Assembly (NCBI RefSeq): GCF_001189295.1 | Contig: NZ_CP012159.1 | Span: 3,484,973 to 3,548,972, forward strand | Reading direction: 5' to 3' | From: Chondromyces crocatus | Lineage (GTDB): Bacteria; Myxococcota_A; Polyangia; Polyangiales; Polyangiaceae | DNA length: 64,000 nucleotides | Shown here: in pieces, positions 20,613 through 28,485 of the stretch | How positions within the stretch are numbered: position 1 is the stretch's first letter | Layout of the letters: the number at the start of each line of letters is the position of its first letter | Program-made: the position numbers and the translations under genes | The notes under the pieces: model-generated | Seen by the model: only the letters and a program-made list of their open reading frames with translations | What the model was told of the DNA's origin: nothing | The model's database searches: none

Positions 20613-20633
20613 GAGGCGGGCATCTCCCGCCTC
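20613..20633. terminator. Hairpin between convergent genes
   Basis: A perfect 8-bp stem, GAGGCGGG/CCCGCCTC, with a 5-base loop, seven bases past the phoD stop and before the convergent beta-propeller stop. It lacks a clear T-run; it may work as a bidirectional terminator or RNA-stabilising end. Confidence 0.45.
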
Positions 20634-20676
20634 CTCGTCTCCATCCCGTCTCGGCCCCTCGGCCTGCCGCTCCCGC

Positions 20677-21972
20677 TCAGTCCCCCATCATCACCAGCGT
20701 CCCATCCCGGCACGCCACCAGCATCCGGTGCTTCCCCGCGGGCAGCACCGCCACCGGCGTCGCGCACACCCGCTCCGTCGCCAGCGCCACCGACCCATCC
20801 GGCTGCACCACCCCCGCCCGACCTGCCGAGCGCACGAACCCCACCCGCCCCTCGGCATCCACCACCACCGGCGGACTCGGCTTCCCTTCCACCGCCCCCA
20901 GGAACGACGACAGCCCCGCTCCCGCATCCGCCGCAATCGAAGGCGGCGGCCTGTCGATCGCCACCCGCAGCGGCTCCCCCCCGGCTGCATCGACTCCCAG
21001 CAGCAGCCCCACCGCCGTCCCCGTGATCGCCACCCCACCGGCCCCCACCGCGGGCGGCGCATCGAACGCCCCCACCCCCGTCGCCCCACTCGCCCGCGTG
21101 CTCGTCGCCCCCGTCCGCAGGTCCAGCCCCACGAGCCGCCGCCCATCCACCACCGCCAGCAACGTCCGCGCATCGGCCAGCGCCGCCCCCCGTCGTGGCG
21201 CCCCCCCGAACGACCCCAGACGCCGCGGCGCCCCTGGCCGCCGCCACACCAGCACCTCCCCGGGCTCCGTCGTCACCAGCGCCCCCTCCGGCCCGGCCAG
21301 CACCGCCCCCACCGCTCGCTCCTGAAGCTCTGCCCGCCCCCGCACCGCCCCGCTCGCCGACAGCTCCACCAGCGACCGCCCCGCCGCGATCACCACCCCC
21401 CCATCCTCCAGCGCCAGCGGCGTCACGTCCGCGTCGCGCCCTCGCACCCCGAGCTGCGTCGTGAACCGCACCGCCCCTTGCGGCGACAGCCCCCACGCCA
21501 CCCCGGCCGACGTCACCAGCAAGAGCGTCCCATCGCTGGTCAACGTCGCTGGCGCCAGCGGCGCGTTCGACCCGATGCGCACCCGCCACAGCTCCCGACC
21601 CTCCGGTCCCAGCTTCACCACCTCCGGCACCGTCAACGTCGCCACCACATTCCCATCGGCATCGATCAACGGCGACGCATCCATCCCCCCGCTGATGTGA
21701 CGACGCCACAGCTCCTTCGGCGCGACCGGCAGCGCACTCCACGTCGACCCCGTCCGTCGCGCATCCAGCCGATCGCTCGCCGCGAACCCCCGCGGAGCCC
21801 CCACCACCACCGTCGCAGGCCGGCTCGTGCTCACGTCCTCCGCGAGCGCCATCGTCGCCAGCGCCGGCAGCGTCAGCGCCCCCAGCACCATCGCCGCGCG
21901 CCGCTTCGACAGCGCTCGCGGCGCCTTCTCACGCGAAAACCCAGCACCCATCGACCGAAAGCGCAGCCCCAT
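20677..21972 (-). CDS. Exported PQQ-type beta-propeller repeat protein
   Basis: A 431-residue protein of unknown function made of repeated blades (for example ELWRRHISGGMDASPLIDADG, then GRELWRVRIGS, then GALVTTEPGEVLVWRR). These resemble the pyrrolo-quinoline-quinone or BamB-like propeller without enzyme residues. An N-terminal signal (basic residues then MVLGALTLPALATMALA) predicts export. It overlaps no neighbour and faces phoD. The start may be ATG 21972 or the Met eight codons further on. Likely a scaffold or ligand binder in the envelope. Confidence 0.7.
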   Translation of the reverse strand: MGLRFRSMGAGFSREKAPRALSKRRAAMVLGALTLPALATMALAEDVSTSRPATVVVGAPRGFAASDRLDARRTGSTWSALPVAPKELWRRHISGGMDASPLIDADGNVVATLTVPEVVKLGPEGRELWRVRIGSNAPLAPATLTSDGTLLLVTSAGVAWGLSPQGAVRFTTQLGVRGRDADVTPLALEDGGVVIAAGRSLVELSASGAVRGRAELQERAVGAVLAGPEGALVTTEPGEVLVWRRPGAPRRLGSFGGAPRRGAALADARTLLAVVDGRRLVGLDLRTGATSTRASGATGVGAFDAPPAVGAGGVAITGTAVGLLLGVDAAGGEPLRVAIDRPPPSIAADAGAGLSSFLGAVEGKPSPPVVVDAEGRVGFVRSAGRAGVVQPDGSVALATERVCATPVAVLPAGKHRMLVACRDGTLVMMGD

Positions 21973-22018
21973 CACCGCGAGCTTCGCATGGATTTCCGGC
22001 CTCGGGTAAGGTCACACC

Positions 22019-23353
22019 ATGTCGCCGCAGCAGAAGATGCTCCTCGGGATCGGCACCGGCGCCGCTGCCGGACTCGCCGCCAACGCCCTCGCCGCCGGCG
22101 CGCCGTGGCTCACCTGGGTGATCGACCACATCACCTTCCCGGTCGGCCAGATCTTCCTCCGCCTGCTCTTCATGCTCGTCATCCCGATGCTCTTCTCGGC
22201 GCTCGTGATGGGCATCAGCGAGCTCGACCTCCGCCACCTCGGCCGCCTCGGCGCCCGCTCCTTCGGCTACACGATCGTCATCTCCACCGTCGCCGTCCTC
22301 ATCGGCCTCGGCCTCGTCAACTTCATCCGCCCTGGCGCTGGCCTCCCCGAGTCCTTGCGCGCCATGGCCCAGGGCTCCGTCGTCGAGGCCGCCGCAGCGC
22401 CAGCGGACACCTCGCCCGTCGCCCTCATCATCGCCATGTTCCCCGACAACCCCATCAAGGCCGCGGCCTCGGGGGACATGCTCGCCGTCATCGTCTTCTC
22501 CCTCTTCTTCGGCGTCGGCCTCTCCCTCGCCCGCACCCCCGCGACCGCGCACCTCCGCGAGAGCATCCAGGGCCTCTACGACGTCGTCACCCGCCTCCTC
22601 GACGCCGTCATCGCCCTCGCCCCCATCGGCGTCGCCGCCCTCCTGTTCACCATGACCTCGCGCATGGGCGTCGCCATCCTCGTGCAGCTCTCTGCCTACG
22701 TCGGCACCGTCCTGCTCGGCCTCGGCCTGCACATGTTCGGCGTCTACTCCCTCTCCGTCCGCTTCTTCGGCGGCATGTCCCCCATCGCCTTCTTCCGCGG
22801 CTCTCGCACCGCCATCCTCACCGCCTTCTCCACCTCGTCTTCCAGCGCCACCCTCCCCACCGCCCTCCGCGTCGCCGAAGAAGACCTCGGCCTCCCGCCC
22901 CACGTCTCCCGCTTCGTCCTCACCGCCGGCGCGGCCATGAACCAGAACGGCACCGCCCTCTTCGAAGGCGTCACCGTCCTCTTCCTCGCCCAGCTCTACG
23001 GCGTCGACCTCGCCCTCGGCCAGCAAGCCATCGTCATGGTCATCTGCGTGCTCGGCGGCATCGGCACCGCCGGCATGCCTGGCGGCTCCTTGCCCGTCGT
23101 CGCCATGATCCTGGGCATGTTCGGCATCCCCCCCGAGGGCCTCGGCCTCATCCTCGGCGTCGACCGCTTCCTCGACATGTGCCGCACCACCCTCAACGTC
23201 ACCGGCGACCTCGCCGCCGCCGTCTACGTCTCCCGCGGCGAACCGCACGACCCCGGCGACCACGACGGGCAAGGCGGCGCTGGCGGTGCGGGCGGCGAAG
23301 GCGCGACTGCAGGGCAGGGGATCACCGAAGGACTCGCCGGCGAAGGCGTCTAG
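22019..23353 (+). CDS. Dicarboxylate/amino acid:cation symporter (DAACS family)
   Basis: Imports C4-dicarboxylates or acidic amino acids with Na+ or H+ across the inner membrane. The 444-residue protein has about eight membrane helices, the serine-rich re-entrant loop (FSTSSSSATLP) and the family motif GAAMNQNGTALFEG in the substrate site. The helices IVMVICVLGGIGTAGMPGGSL and beyond match GltP/DctA. A long acidic/Gly-rich tail of about 50 residues follows the last helix. The gene converges on cas6 with seven bases between stops. Substrate choice between dicarboxylate and glutamate cannot be read here. Confidence 0.9.
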   Translation: MSPQQKMLLGIGTGAAAGLAANALAAGAPWLTWVIDHITFPVGQIFLRLLFMLVIPMLFSALVMGISELDLRHLGRLGARSFGYTIVISTVAVLIGLGLVNFIRPGAGLPESLRAMAQGSVVEAAAAPADTSPVALIIAMFPDNPIKAAASGDMLAVIVFSLFFGVGLSLARTPATAHLRESIQGLYDVVTRLLDAVIALAPIGVAALLFTMTSRMGVAILVQLSAYVGTVLLGLGLHMFGVYSLSVRFFGGMSPIAFFRGSRTAILTAFSTSSSSATLPTALRVAEEDLGLPPHVSRFVLTAGAAMNQNGTALFEGVTVLFLAQLYGVDLALGQQAIVMVICVLGGIGTAGMPGGSLPVVAMILGMFGIPPEGLGLILGVDRFLDMCRTTLNVTGDLAAAVYVSRGEPHDPGDHDGQGGAGGAGGEGATAGQGITEGLAGEGV

Positions 23354-23360
23354 CCCGCCC

Positions 23361-24578
23361 TCACCCCAGCACCTCCACCTCGATCCGACCCAGCCCGAAC
23401 GTCGCGTGCTTCCCCACGTGCAGCAGCTCCCCGAGCCGCAGCATCGGCAGGAACCGCCCCAGCTCCCCCTGGTAGACCGCCTCCCCCACGAACCCCTCCA
23501 GCGGGTGCGTCTGCCCCGTCCGCGTCGACCGCCGCGCCTGTCCGTACCACGTCACCGCCTGGTGAATCATCGCCACCGCGTCGGCCGCCGCGGCCATCGC
23601 CCGCGGATCCTCGTCCACCTCTCGCTCCCCGAACACCGTCGCCAGCGCTCCCAGCCGCGCCCGCAGTCTGCGCATCAACGCCCCGAACCGCGGCTCGCGC
23701 ACCACCTCCCCCCCTTCCTTCAGCCATGTCGGCGACACGTACCGCACCCGCACCACCCGCGCCGTCTCATCCCCGGGTCGAACCAGCTCCCGCGCCCGCA
23801 CCCCGGGCGCCACGGCCGACAGCCGCCCCCCCACCGGGTCCAGCGCCGTCCCGCAAGGCAACCCCCGCCCATCGAGCGCCTCCACCGACACCAGCGACAT
23901 CCGCGTGCGCCGCGCGCCCAGCCCCGCGTCGCCCATCCCTCGCAGCGTCGCCAGCAGCAGCGGCGCCTCCGCGTGTGCCCGCCCCACCACATGGGCGTCC
24001 AGCACCAGCGACGCCGCCCCCTCCCTCCTGTCCACCCCAGCGGACACCGACCCGAGCCCCTTGGACTCCCTGCCCACACTCCTGGCCCCCGACCTGACCG
24101 CCTCGTGCCTGACAGGGCCACCCTCTGACCTTCCCTCACCTCCTTGACGCGATGAACCCGGTCCCGCCCGCCTCGCGCCCTGCCTCCCCGACCCCTCCTC
24201 GGCGGATGCCACGTTTGGCCTCACGCGGGTCGAACCTGGCCCGAACGACCCTCGACTGGCCACGATCGACCCACCCCCGGCTGGCCTGATCACGAAAGGC
24301 CGGGGCGGATCTTGGAGCCGCCCGACCGCTGGCACCTCGCGCTGTGCCCCCGGATCGAACAGCGCCGGGTATGCGCACGTCTCCCGCAGAGGACAGCCCG
24401 TGCAAGCCAGCGAGACGTCATGACAGACCATCCGACGCAGCGTCAGCCCAAACGCTCCGCGCAGCACGACCCCGAGCTGCTCCTCGGGCACATCGAGCGT
24501 GCCGCGCACTTGGAACGCAGCGCGATAGCGGTGGACGACCAGCGGATCGAAGGCGATGGCGGAGGCAACCTGCATCAT
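23361..24578 (-). CDS. cas6: CRISPR pre-crRNA endoribonuclease Cas6 (RAMP family)
   Basis: Cuts the CRISPR precursor transcript within each repeat. The 405-residue protein has a Cys cluster at residues 52, 59, 62 and 68 (CTGCPLRETCAYPALF), typical of this large Cas6 group. Its C-terminus has the RAMP glycine-rich loop HVGKHATFGLGRI. Between them, residues about 102-188 form a low-complexity Gly/Ser/Arg insertion absent from ordinary Cas6 and probably disordered. The start is taken at the tandem Met at 24578; the frame stays open to 24929 through unlikely sequence. It is transcribed away from cas8 and is the only cas gene on this strand. Confidence 0.87.
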   Translation of the reverse strand: MMQVASAIAFDPLVVHRYRAAFQVRGTLDVPEEQLGVVLRGAFGLTLRRMVCHDVSLACTGCPLRETCAYPALFDPGAQREVPAVGRLQDPPRPFVIRPAGGGSIVASRGSFGPGSTRVRPNVASAEEGSGRQGARRAGPGSSRQGGEGRSEGGPVRHEAVRSGARSVGRESKGLGSVSAGVDRREGAASLVLDAHVVGRAHAEAPLLLATLRGMGDAGLGARRTRMSLVSVEALDGRGLPCGTALDPVGGRLSAVAPGVRARELVRPGDETARVVRVRYVSPTWLKEGGEVVREPRFGALMRRLRARLGALATVFGEREVDEDPRAMAAAADAVAMIHQAVTWYGQARRSTRTGQTHPLEGFVGEAVYQGELGRFLPMLRLGELLHVGKHATFGLGRIEVEVLG

Positions 24579-25034
24579 GTCACGTGCTCCTGCGACGTGC
24601 GGGCCAGGTGCAGACCTACCAGCCTTCCGACACCCTGGCGCAGTTTGTGCGAACGCCTCATCACGTGAGCCACGGAGGCGACGAACCGCTCGGGTCCCGA
24701 CACCGCCCAATCTGCTGCTTCGATTCCAGAACGAGAGGAAAGACAGCCGCCAGAACGATGCATTGTGAAGTCGACGATGAAATTCTCGCGATAATGAGCA
24801 TTGTCTCGTCGAAGGAGGGTTTCGTGCAGAAGGAAGCGCTGTGAAGCGGGTCATGACTCCCTCATCTCGAACATCTCGAATCGCCCGTTCGCCGCAAAGC
24901 GCCATGGGGCCAGGCATGGCCATTGCCATTCCACGGGGCGAGATGATGCTGCAAAACTTGGCCGTCCTGCTTTGCTCCCGAGATCCTGCATCAGGGTCTC
25001 CACCCGGAGAAGGGGGGCCGGAGTGAGAGGCGAG
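24579..25034. promoter_or_regulatory. Divergent cas6 / cas8 promoter region
   Basis: About 455 bases without a convincing gene, separating the divergent cas6 and cas8 operons, with several A/T-richer patches near 24745-24830. It must hold both promoters. No consensus box or hairpin of note was found by eye. Confidence 0.5.
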
Positions 25035-26618
25035 ATGAAACCGTTACATTGGACCGGGCACGCTCTCATCGACGTCGGCATCGCGGGTCTGTGCGCCTTT
25101 GCCGGTCGTGAGCGCCCCGAAGACCTCACGGACGACGACCTCGACGCCGCCACGGACCTCATGGCGTCCGAGTATTACAGCGGGAGATTGGCCACGTTCC
25201 TCACGTGCGTCTTCATGAACGCCTCGTTCGTGCAGCCGAAAGAGACTCCCGCGAAGCGCGAAGCCTTCATTCGACAGTACCTTCGCGCGCACAGAGCGGC
25301 GCCTGACCCCCGCGTCTCCGGCCTCGCGTGCGTCTTTTCGGGTCGAGCTGCCACGGTGCCGCTCGTCCGCACCCATTTCCCGCTCTTCTCGGGGGAAGAC
25401 GTCCTCAACTTCCGACCGGAGGGCCAGACATTTCTCCCGGCCGCTGGACCCTTCGTCGTCGCGCTCTTCTTCTTGCCGCTCGCCAGCCGACGCTCGGAAG
25501 GGCGCTTGCTGGCCGTCCATGCCGACGACCCTGCGCTCACCATCCGCTTCGCGGCCCAGTACCTCGAGGACAACCGCCGCCTGTTGACGCTCGCCCTGCC
25601 CACCGAACGCGCCCTTGTCCATGCGGGATACGACCGCGAACAGCCCATGTGGGATGCGACCAAGAAGCAGTACAAATTCGCGGACGCGAAAGGGCCGCGC
25701 TCCCTCGTCGTGCACGACCTGAGCAAGCTCGCACAGGCCGTGAGTTCGGGGTTTCGCCGTGACCGACCGCCCACGGGACTCAGCGCTTACCTGCTGTCGA
25801 ACTCCGGCCAAGGGCCGTCCCTCGACATCGTTCACATCCCCTCGGCCGCGGTGGGCTTCATCGTCAAGGCCGCCGGGGCCAGCACCGCCTCGGCCTGGAA
25901 GGCCCTCACCGAACGCTATCTCTCCGTGCGATCGACCGACGACACCGGGGAGACGAACTCCTCGCGGGCTCGCGGAAAGAAGACCCCATCGATACCAGGC
26001 CGGGCTGGCTGGACGCGAAACCTCGCCTTCGAGGACCTGTGCGCCATCTTCGATGCTGGCTTCACTGACCACCGCGCGGCCGCCTTCTGGCTTCGCCGCC
26101 ACGTGCTTGGTCAACTCCAGACCCGCGAGAGCAACGAGGCCTCGACCGACGCCAGCACGTCGCGACCCCACGCCGATCTCCACGGCATTCGCTACGACAA
26201 GGATGCGCGCAGCCGTTCCTGGGCGCTTGCGGAACTTTTTTTGAAGGAAATCATGGGTATGAAGAAGGAGCGCCTCGAGATCATTCGTGCCTTCGCCGAC
26301 AAACTCGCCGACCGCATCCAGACGAAGAACGAGGTCTCCCTCCGGCGGGCCGTCTTCTTCGAGGATGCGTGGGGCTTGCGACGCCGGCTCGTCATCGAAC
26401 AACGCAAGAGCTACGAGGAGAAAGGGCCGCTCCTCTTCGGCCTCGATGAATTCGCCGCGGTATGGCTATCGACGGAGAACGACGATCGACTCGTCCGCGA
26501 TCTCATCGCCATCCGCGTCATCGAGCGACTGCATGATCTCGGCGTCGACGCCGAAGCGGTCCTGTCCACCGAGCCGAACGACGGCGAGTCGTCCAGCACC
26601 GAGGAGTTCGCATCATGA
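25035..26618 (+). CDS. cas8b: Type I-B CRISPR effector large subunit Cas8 (Cst1/Cas8b1-like)
   Basis: Large subunit of the Cascade surveillance complex, expected to recognise the PAM. The 527-residue protein starts WTGHALIDVGIAGLCAFA with RPEDLTDDDLDAA, characteristic of Cst1-type Cas8. The family usually has two Cys-x-x-Cys pairs for zinc. Here the first is reduced to C99 and S102 (ACVFSGR) and the second position reads AAGP near 136-139, so the zinc site seems lost. ATG 25035 has GAGAGGCGAG upstream; the frame is open from 24801 but the earlier part is unlike Cas8. The stop overlaps the cas7 start (ATGA). Confidence 0.85.
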   Translation: MKPLHWTGHALIDVGIAGLCAFAGRERPEDLTDDDLDAATDLMASEYYSGRLATFLTCVFMNASFVQPKETPAKREAFIRQYLRAHRAAPDPRVSGLACVFSGRAATVPLVRTHFPLFSGEDVLNFRPEGQTFLPAAGPFVVALFFLPLASRRSEGRLLAVHADDPALTIRFAAQYLEDNRRLLTLALPTERALVHAGYDREQPMWDATKKQYKFADAKGPRSLVVHDLSKLAQAVSSGFRRDRPPTGLSAYLLSNSGQGPSLDIVHIPSAAVGFIVKAAGASTASAWKALTERYLSVRSTDDTGETNSSRARGKKTPSIPGRAGWTRNLAFEDLCAIFDAGFTDHRAAAFWLRRHVLGQLQTRESNEASTDASTSRPHADLHGIRYDKDARSRSWALAELFLKEIMGMKKERLEIIRAFADKLADRIQTKNEVSLRRAVFFEDAWGLRRRLVIEQRKSYEEKGPLLFGLDEFAAVWLSTENDDRLVRDLIAIRVIERLHDLGVDAEAVLSTEPNDGESSSTEEFAS

Positions 26619-27715
26619 GCCACGTCACGGGTTCCCTGATCATCGACGCGCCCGCCAGCGCCCTCAACAACGCCGGCAAGGACGAAGAGGCGCGAACGGA
26701 CAACGCCGTCGCCGTCAAATTCATCCGCGCCCCCGAGGGCCGCTATCCCTACGTCAGCGCGCAGGCGGTCAGGTACTGGCTCCGCACCCAGCTCGCTGCC
26801 AGCCCGGGATGGTCAGCCTCTCCCGTCTTTCGCGAGACCAAGGTCGCCTATACCGACGCCGAGCCCACCCTCTACGACGAGGACGACCTCTTCGGCTACA
26901 TGCGCGCGACCTCCAAGTCCACCGACGAGAAGAAGGCCGCCAAGCGCGCAGAGATCGCGGCCCGCTCCACCCCCGTCGACCCCGAGGTCGGCGAGGTCAC
27001 CCGCATCTCGCCCCTGCGCATCGGCACGCTCGTCGCCATCACCCCCACCGCCCGCCTCCCTCGCGACTTCGGCACCATGGCCCGCGCCGAAGGCGACCCC
27101 GTCCCGCACGAGCACCAGTTCTACCGCGCCCACCTCAAGGCACCCTTCGCGCTCGACCTCACGGCGGCGGGCACCTTCTTCGTCTCCCAGCGCGTCGGCT
27201 ACAAGAACCTCGACAAGAACCGCATCGACAGCGCGAAGAAAGCTGGCGCCACCGCCCTCCAGGTCCGCGGTTTCTCGGCGCATCGCCTCCCGCTTCCCCT
27301 CCGTCGTCGCCGCGTCGCTCAGGTCTTTCGCACCCTCGGCCGCCTCGAAGGCGGCGCCAAGCAGACCCTGCACCTCACCGACACCGCACCGGCTGCGCTG
27401 ATCCTCGCCGTCACCAGGAGCGGCAACCAGCCCTTTCAGCGCGTGTTCAGCCCTGATCCCCTGGGGGAGCGCACCACCTTCCGCGCCGATGTCCTCGAAG
27501 AAGCCCTCCGCGTCTACCGCGACGACTTCCTCTCCGGCGTGTACATCGGCTGGTCTCGAGGCTTCCTCGACAGCGAGCGCCAGAAGCTCGACACCTTCCT
27601 CGCCAGCGCCGCGTCCCACCATGGCATCGCCCTCCATGTCGGCCACCCCCGCGAGATGGCCGACGCCTTCGCGGCTGCCCTGGAGAGCGACGCGGCTGCC
27701 CCCTGGTTCGACTGA
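26615..27715 (+). CDS. cas7: Cascade backbone protein Cas7 (Cst2/DevR family)
   Basis: Forms the helical backbone that binds the crRNA spacer. The 366-residue protein starts MSHVTGSLIIDAPASALNN and has FIRAPEGRYPYVSAQAVRYWLR, the typical RAMP opening of the Cst2/DevR family, and GVYIGWSRGFLDSER near the end. DevR of Myxococcus xanthus belongs to this family and also affects fruiting-body development; whether this copy does is unknown. It lies in a tight operon: 4-base overlap with cas8 and 1-base overlap with cas5. Confidence 0.92.
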   Translation: MSHVTGSLIIDAPASALNNAGKDEEARTDNAVAVKFIRAPEGRYPYVSAQAVRYWLRTQLAASPGWSASPVFRETKVAYTDAEPTLYDEDDLFGYMRATSKSTDEKKAAKRAEIAARSTPVDPEVGEVTRISPLRIGTLVAITPTARLPRDFGTMARAEGDPVPHEHQFYRAHLKAPFALDLTAAGTFFVSQRVGYKNLDKNRIDSAKKAGATALQVRGFSAHRLPLPLRRRRVAQVFRTLGRLEGGAKQTLHLTDTAPAALILAVTRSGNQPFQRVFSPDPLGERTTFRADVLEEALRVYRDDFLSGVYIGWSRGFLDSERQKLDTFLASAASHHGIALHVGHPREMADAFAAALESDAAAPWFD

Positions 27716-28485
27716 TGCGCCTCGCCCGCGTCACCCTGCACGCCCCCGTGGCGTCCTTCCGCCACCCCTTCTTCGTCACCGGACGCCAGCCCACCTTCGA
27801 CATCCCGCCGCCTTCGACCCTGCACGGCCTCTGCGCGGCGGCGGCGGGCACCTTCCCTGATCCCACCACCTTTCTCTTCGGCGTCCACTTCACCTACCGC
27901 GCCCGCGCCCAGGACCTCGAACACCAGCACCTCGCCAGCGCCCTCCCTCCTGGCACACGCATCACCGTCCCCACCCCGACCGGCTCTCAGCGCGCGACGA
28001 CCGAAATCTCCGTGCAGCCCGTCCTCCGAGACTTCCTTTTCGACACCACCCTCACCCTCTACGTCGCGCCCGACCTCGCCTCTGCCTTCCATGCGCCCGT
28101 CTACCCCCTCGTCCTCGGACGCTCCCAGGACCTCGCCGAGGTCCTCGCCATCGACCTCGTCACCCTCGAACGTGCTGACCGCCTGCGCCTCGACCACACC
28201 CTTCTTCCCTTTGCCCTTCGCCCTGCCGTTCGCTTCGGCACCACCGTCCTCCTCACCCGCCACATCACCGAAGCGCCCGAGCGAAAGGCCACCTTCAGCC
28301 AGTACATCGTCCTCCACGAGCCCGTCTTCCTCGGCCCCGACGCGAACCCCGAGCGACGCCTCCTGCACGTCGACGGCCTCTCGCTCGACGACCTCTGGAC
28401 CGACCCTGCTCACCTCGACGACGACGGCTTCGCCCGTGGCGTCTGGATCCACCACCTCCAGCCCCCGACGCCGCCCACCCCGTGA
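27715..28485 (+). CDS. cas5: Cascade subunit Cas5 (DevS-like)
   Basis: Caps the 5' handle of the crRNA in Cascade. The 256-residue RAMP protein has the N-terminal LARVTLHAPVASFRHPFFVTGRQ and PPPSTLHGLCAAAAG segments of Cas5, where the PPSTL-hG motif is the family signature. FGVHFTYRARAQDLEHQH follows. Its ATG overlaps the cas7 stop (TGATG), and its own stop overlaps the GTG of cas3. A nuclease role seen in type I-C Cas5 is not needed here because cas6 is present. Confidence 0.92.
   Translation: MRLARVTLHAPVASFRHPFFVTGRQPTFDIPPPSTLHGLCAAAAGTFPDPTTFLFGVHFTYRARAQDLEHQHLASALPPGTRITVPTPTGSQRATTEISVQPVLRDFLFDTTLTLYVAPDLASAFHAPVYPLVLGRSQDLAEVLAIDLVTLERADRLRLDHTLLPFALRPAVRFGTTVLLTRHITEAPERKATFSQYIVLHEPVFLGPDANPERRLLHVDGLSLDDLWTDPAHLDDDGFARGVWIHHLQPPTPPTP

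Noticed and set aside
20473..23475. A 1000-residue plus-strand Arg/Pro-rich frame across the beta-propeller and symporter genes
   Set aside because: It has biased composition, overlaps two recognisable genes, and shows no domain.
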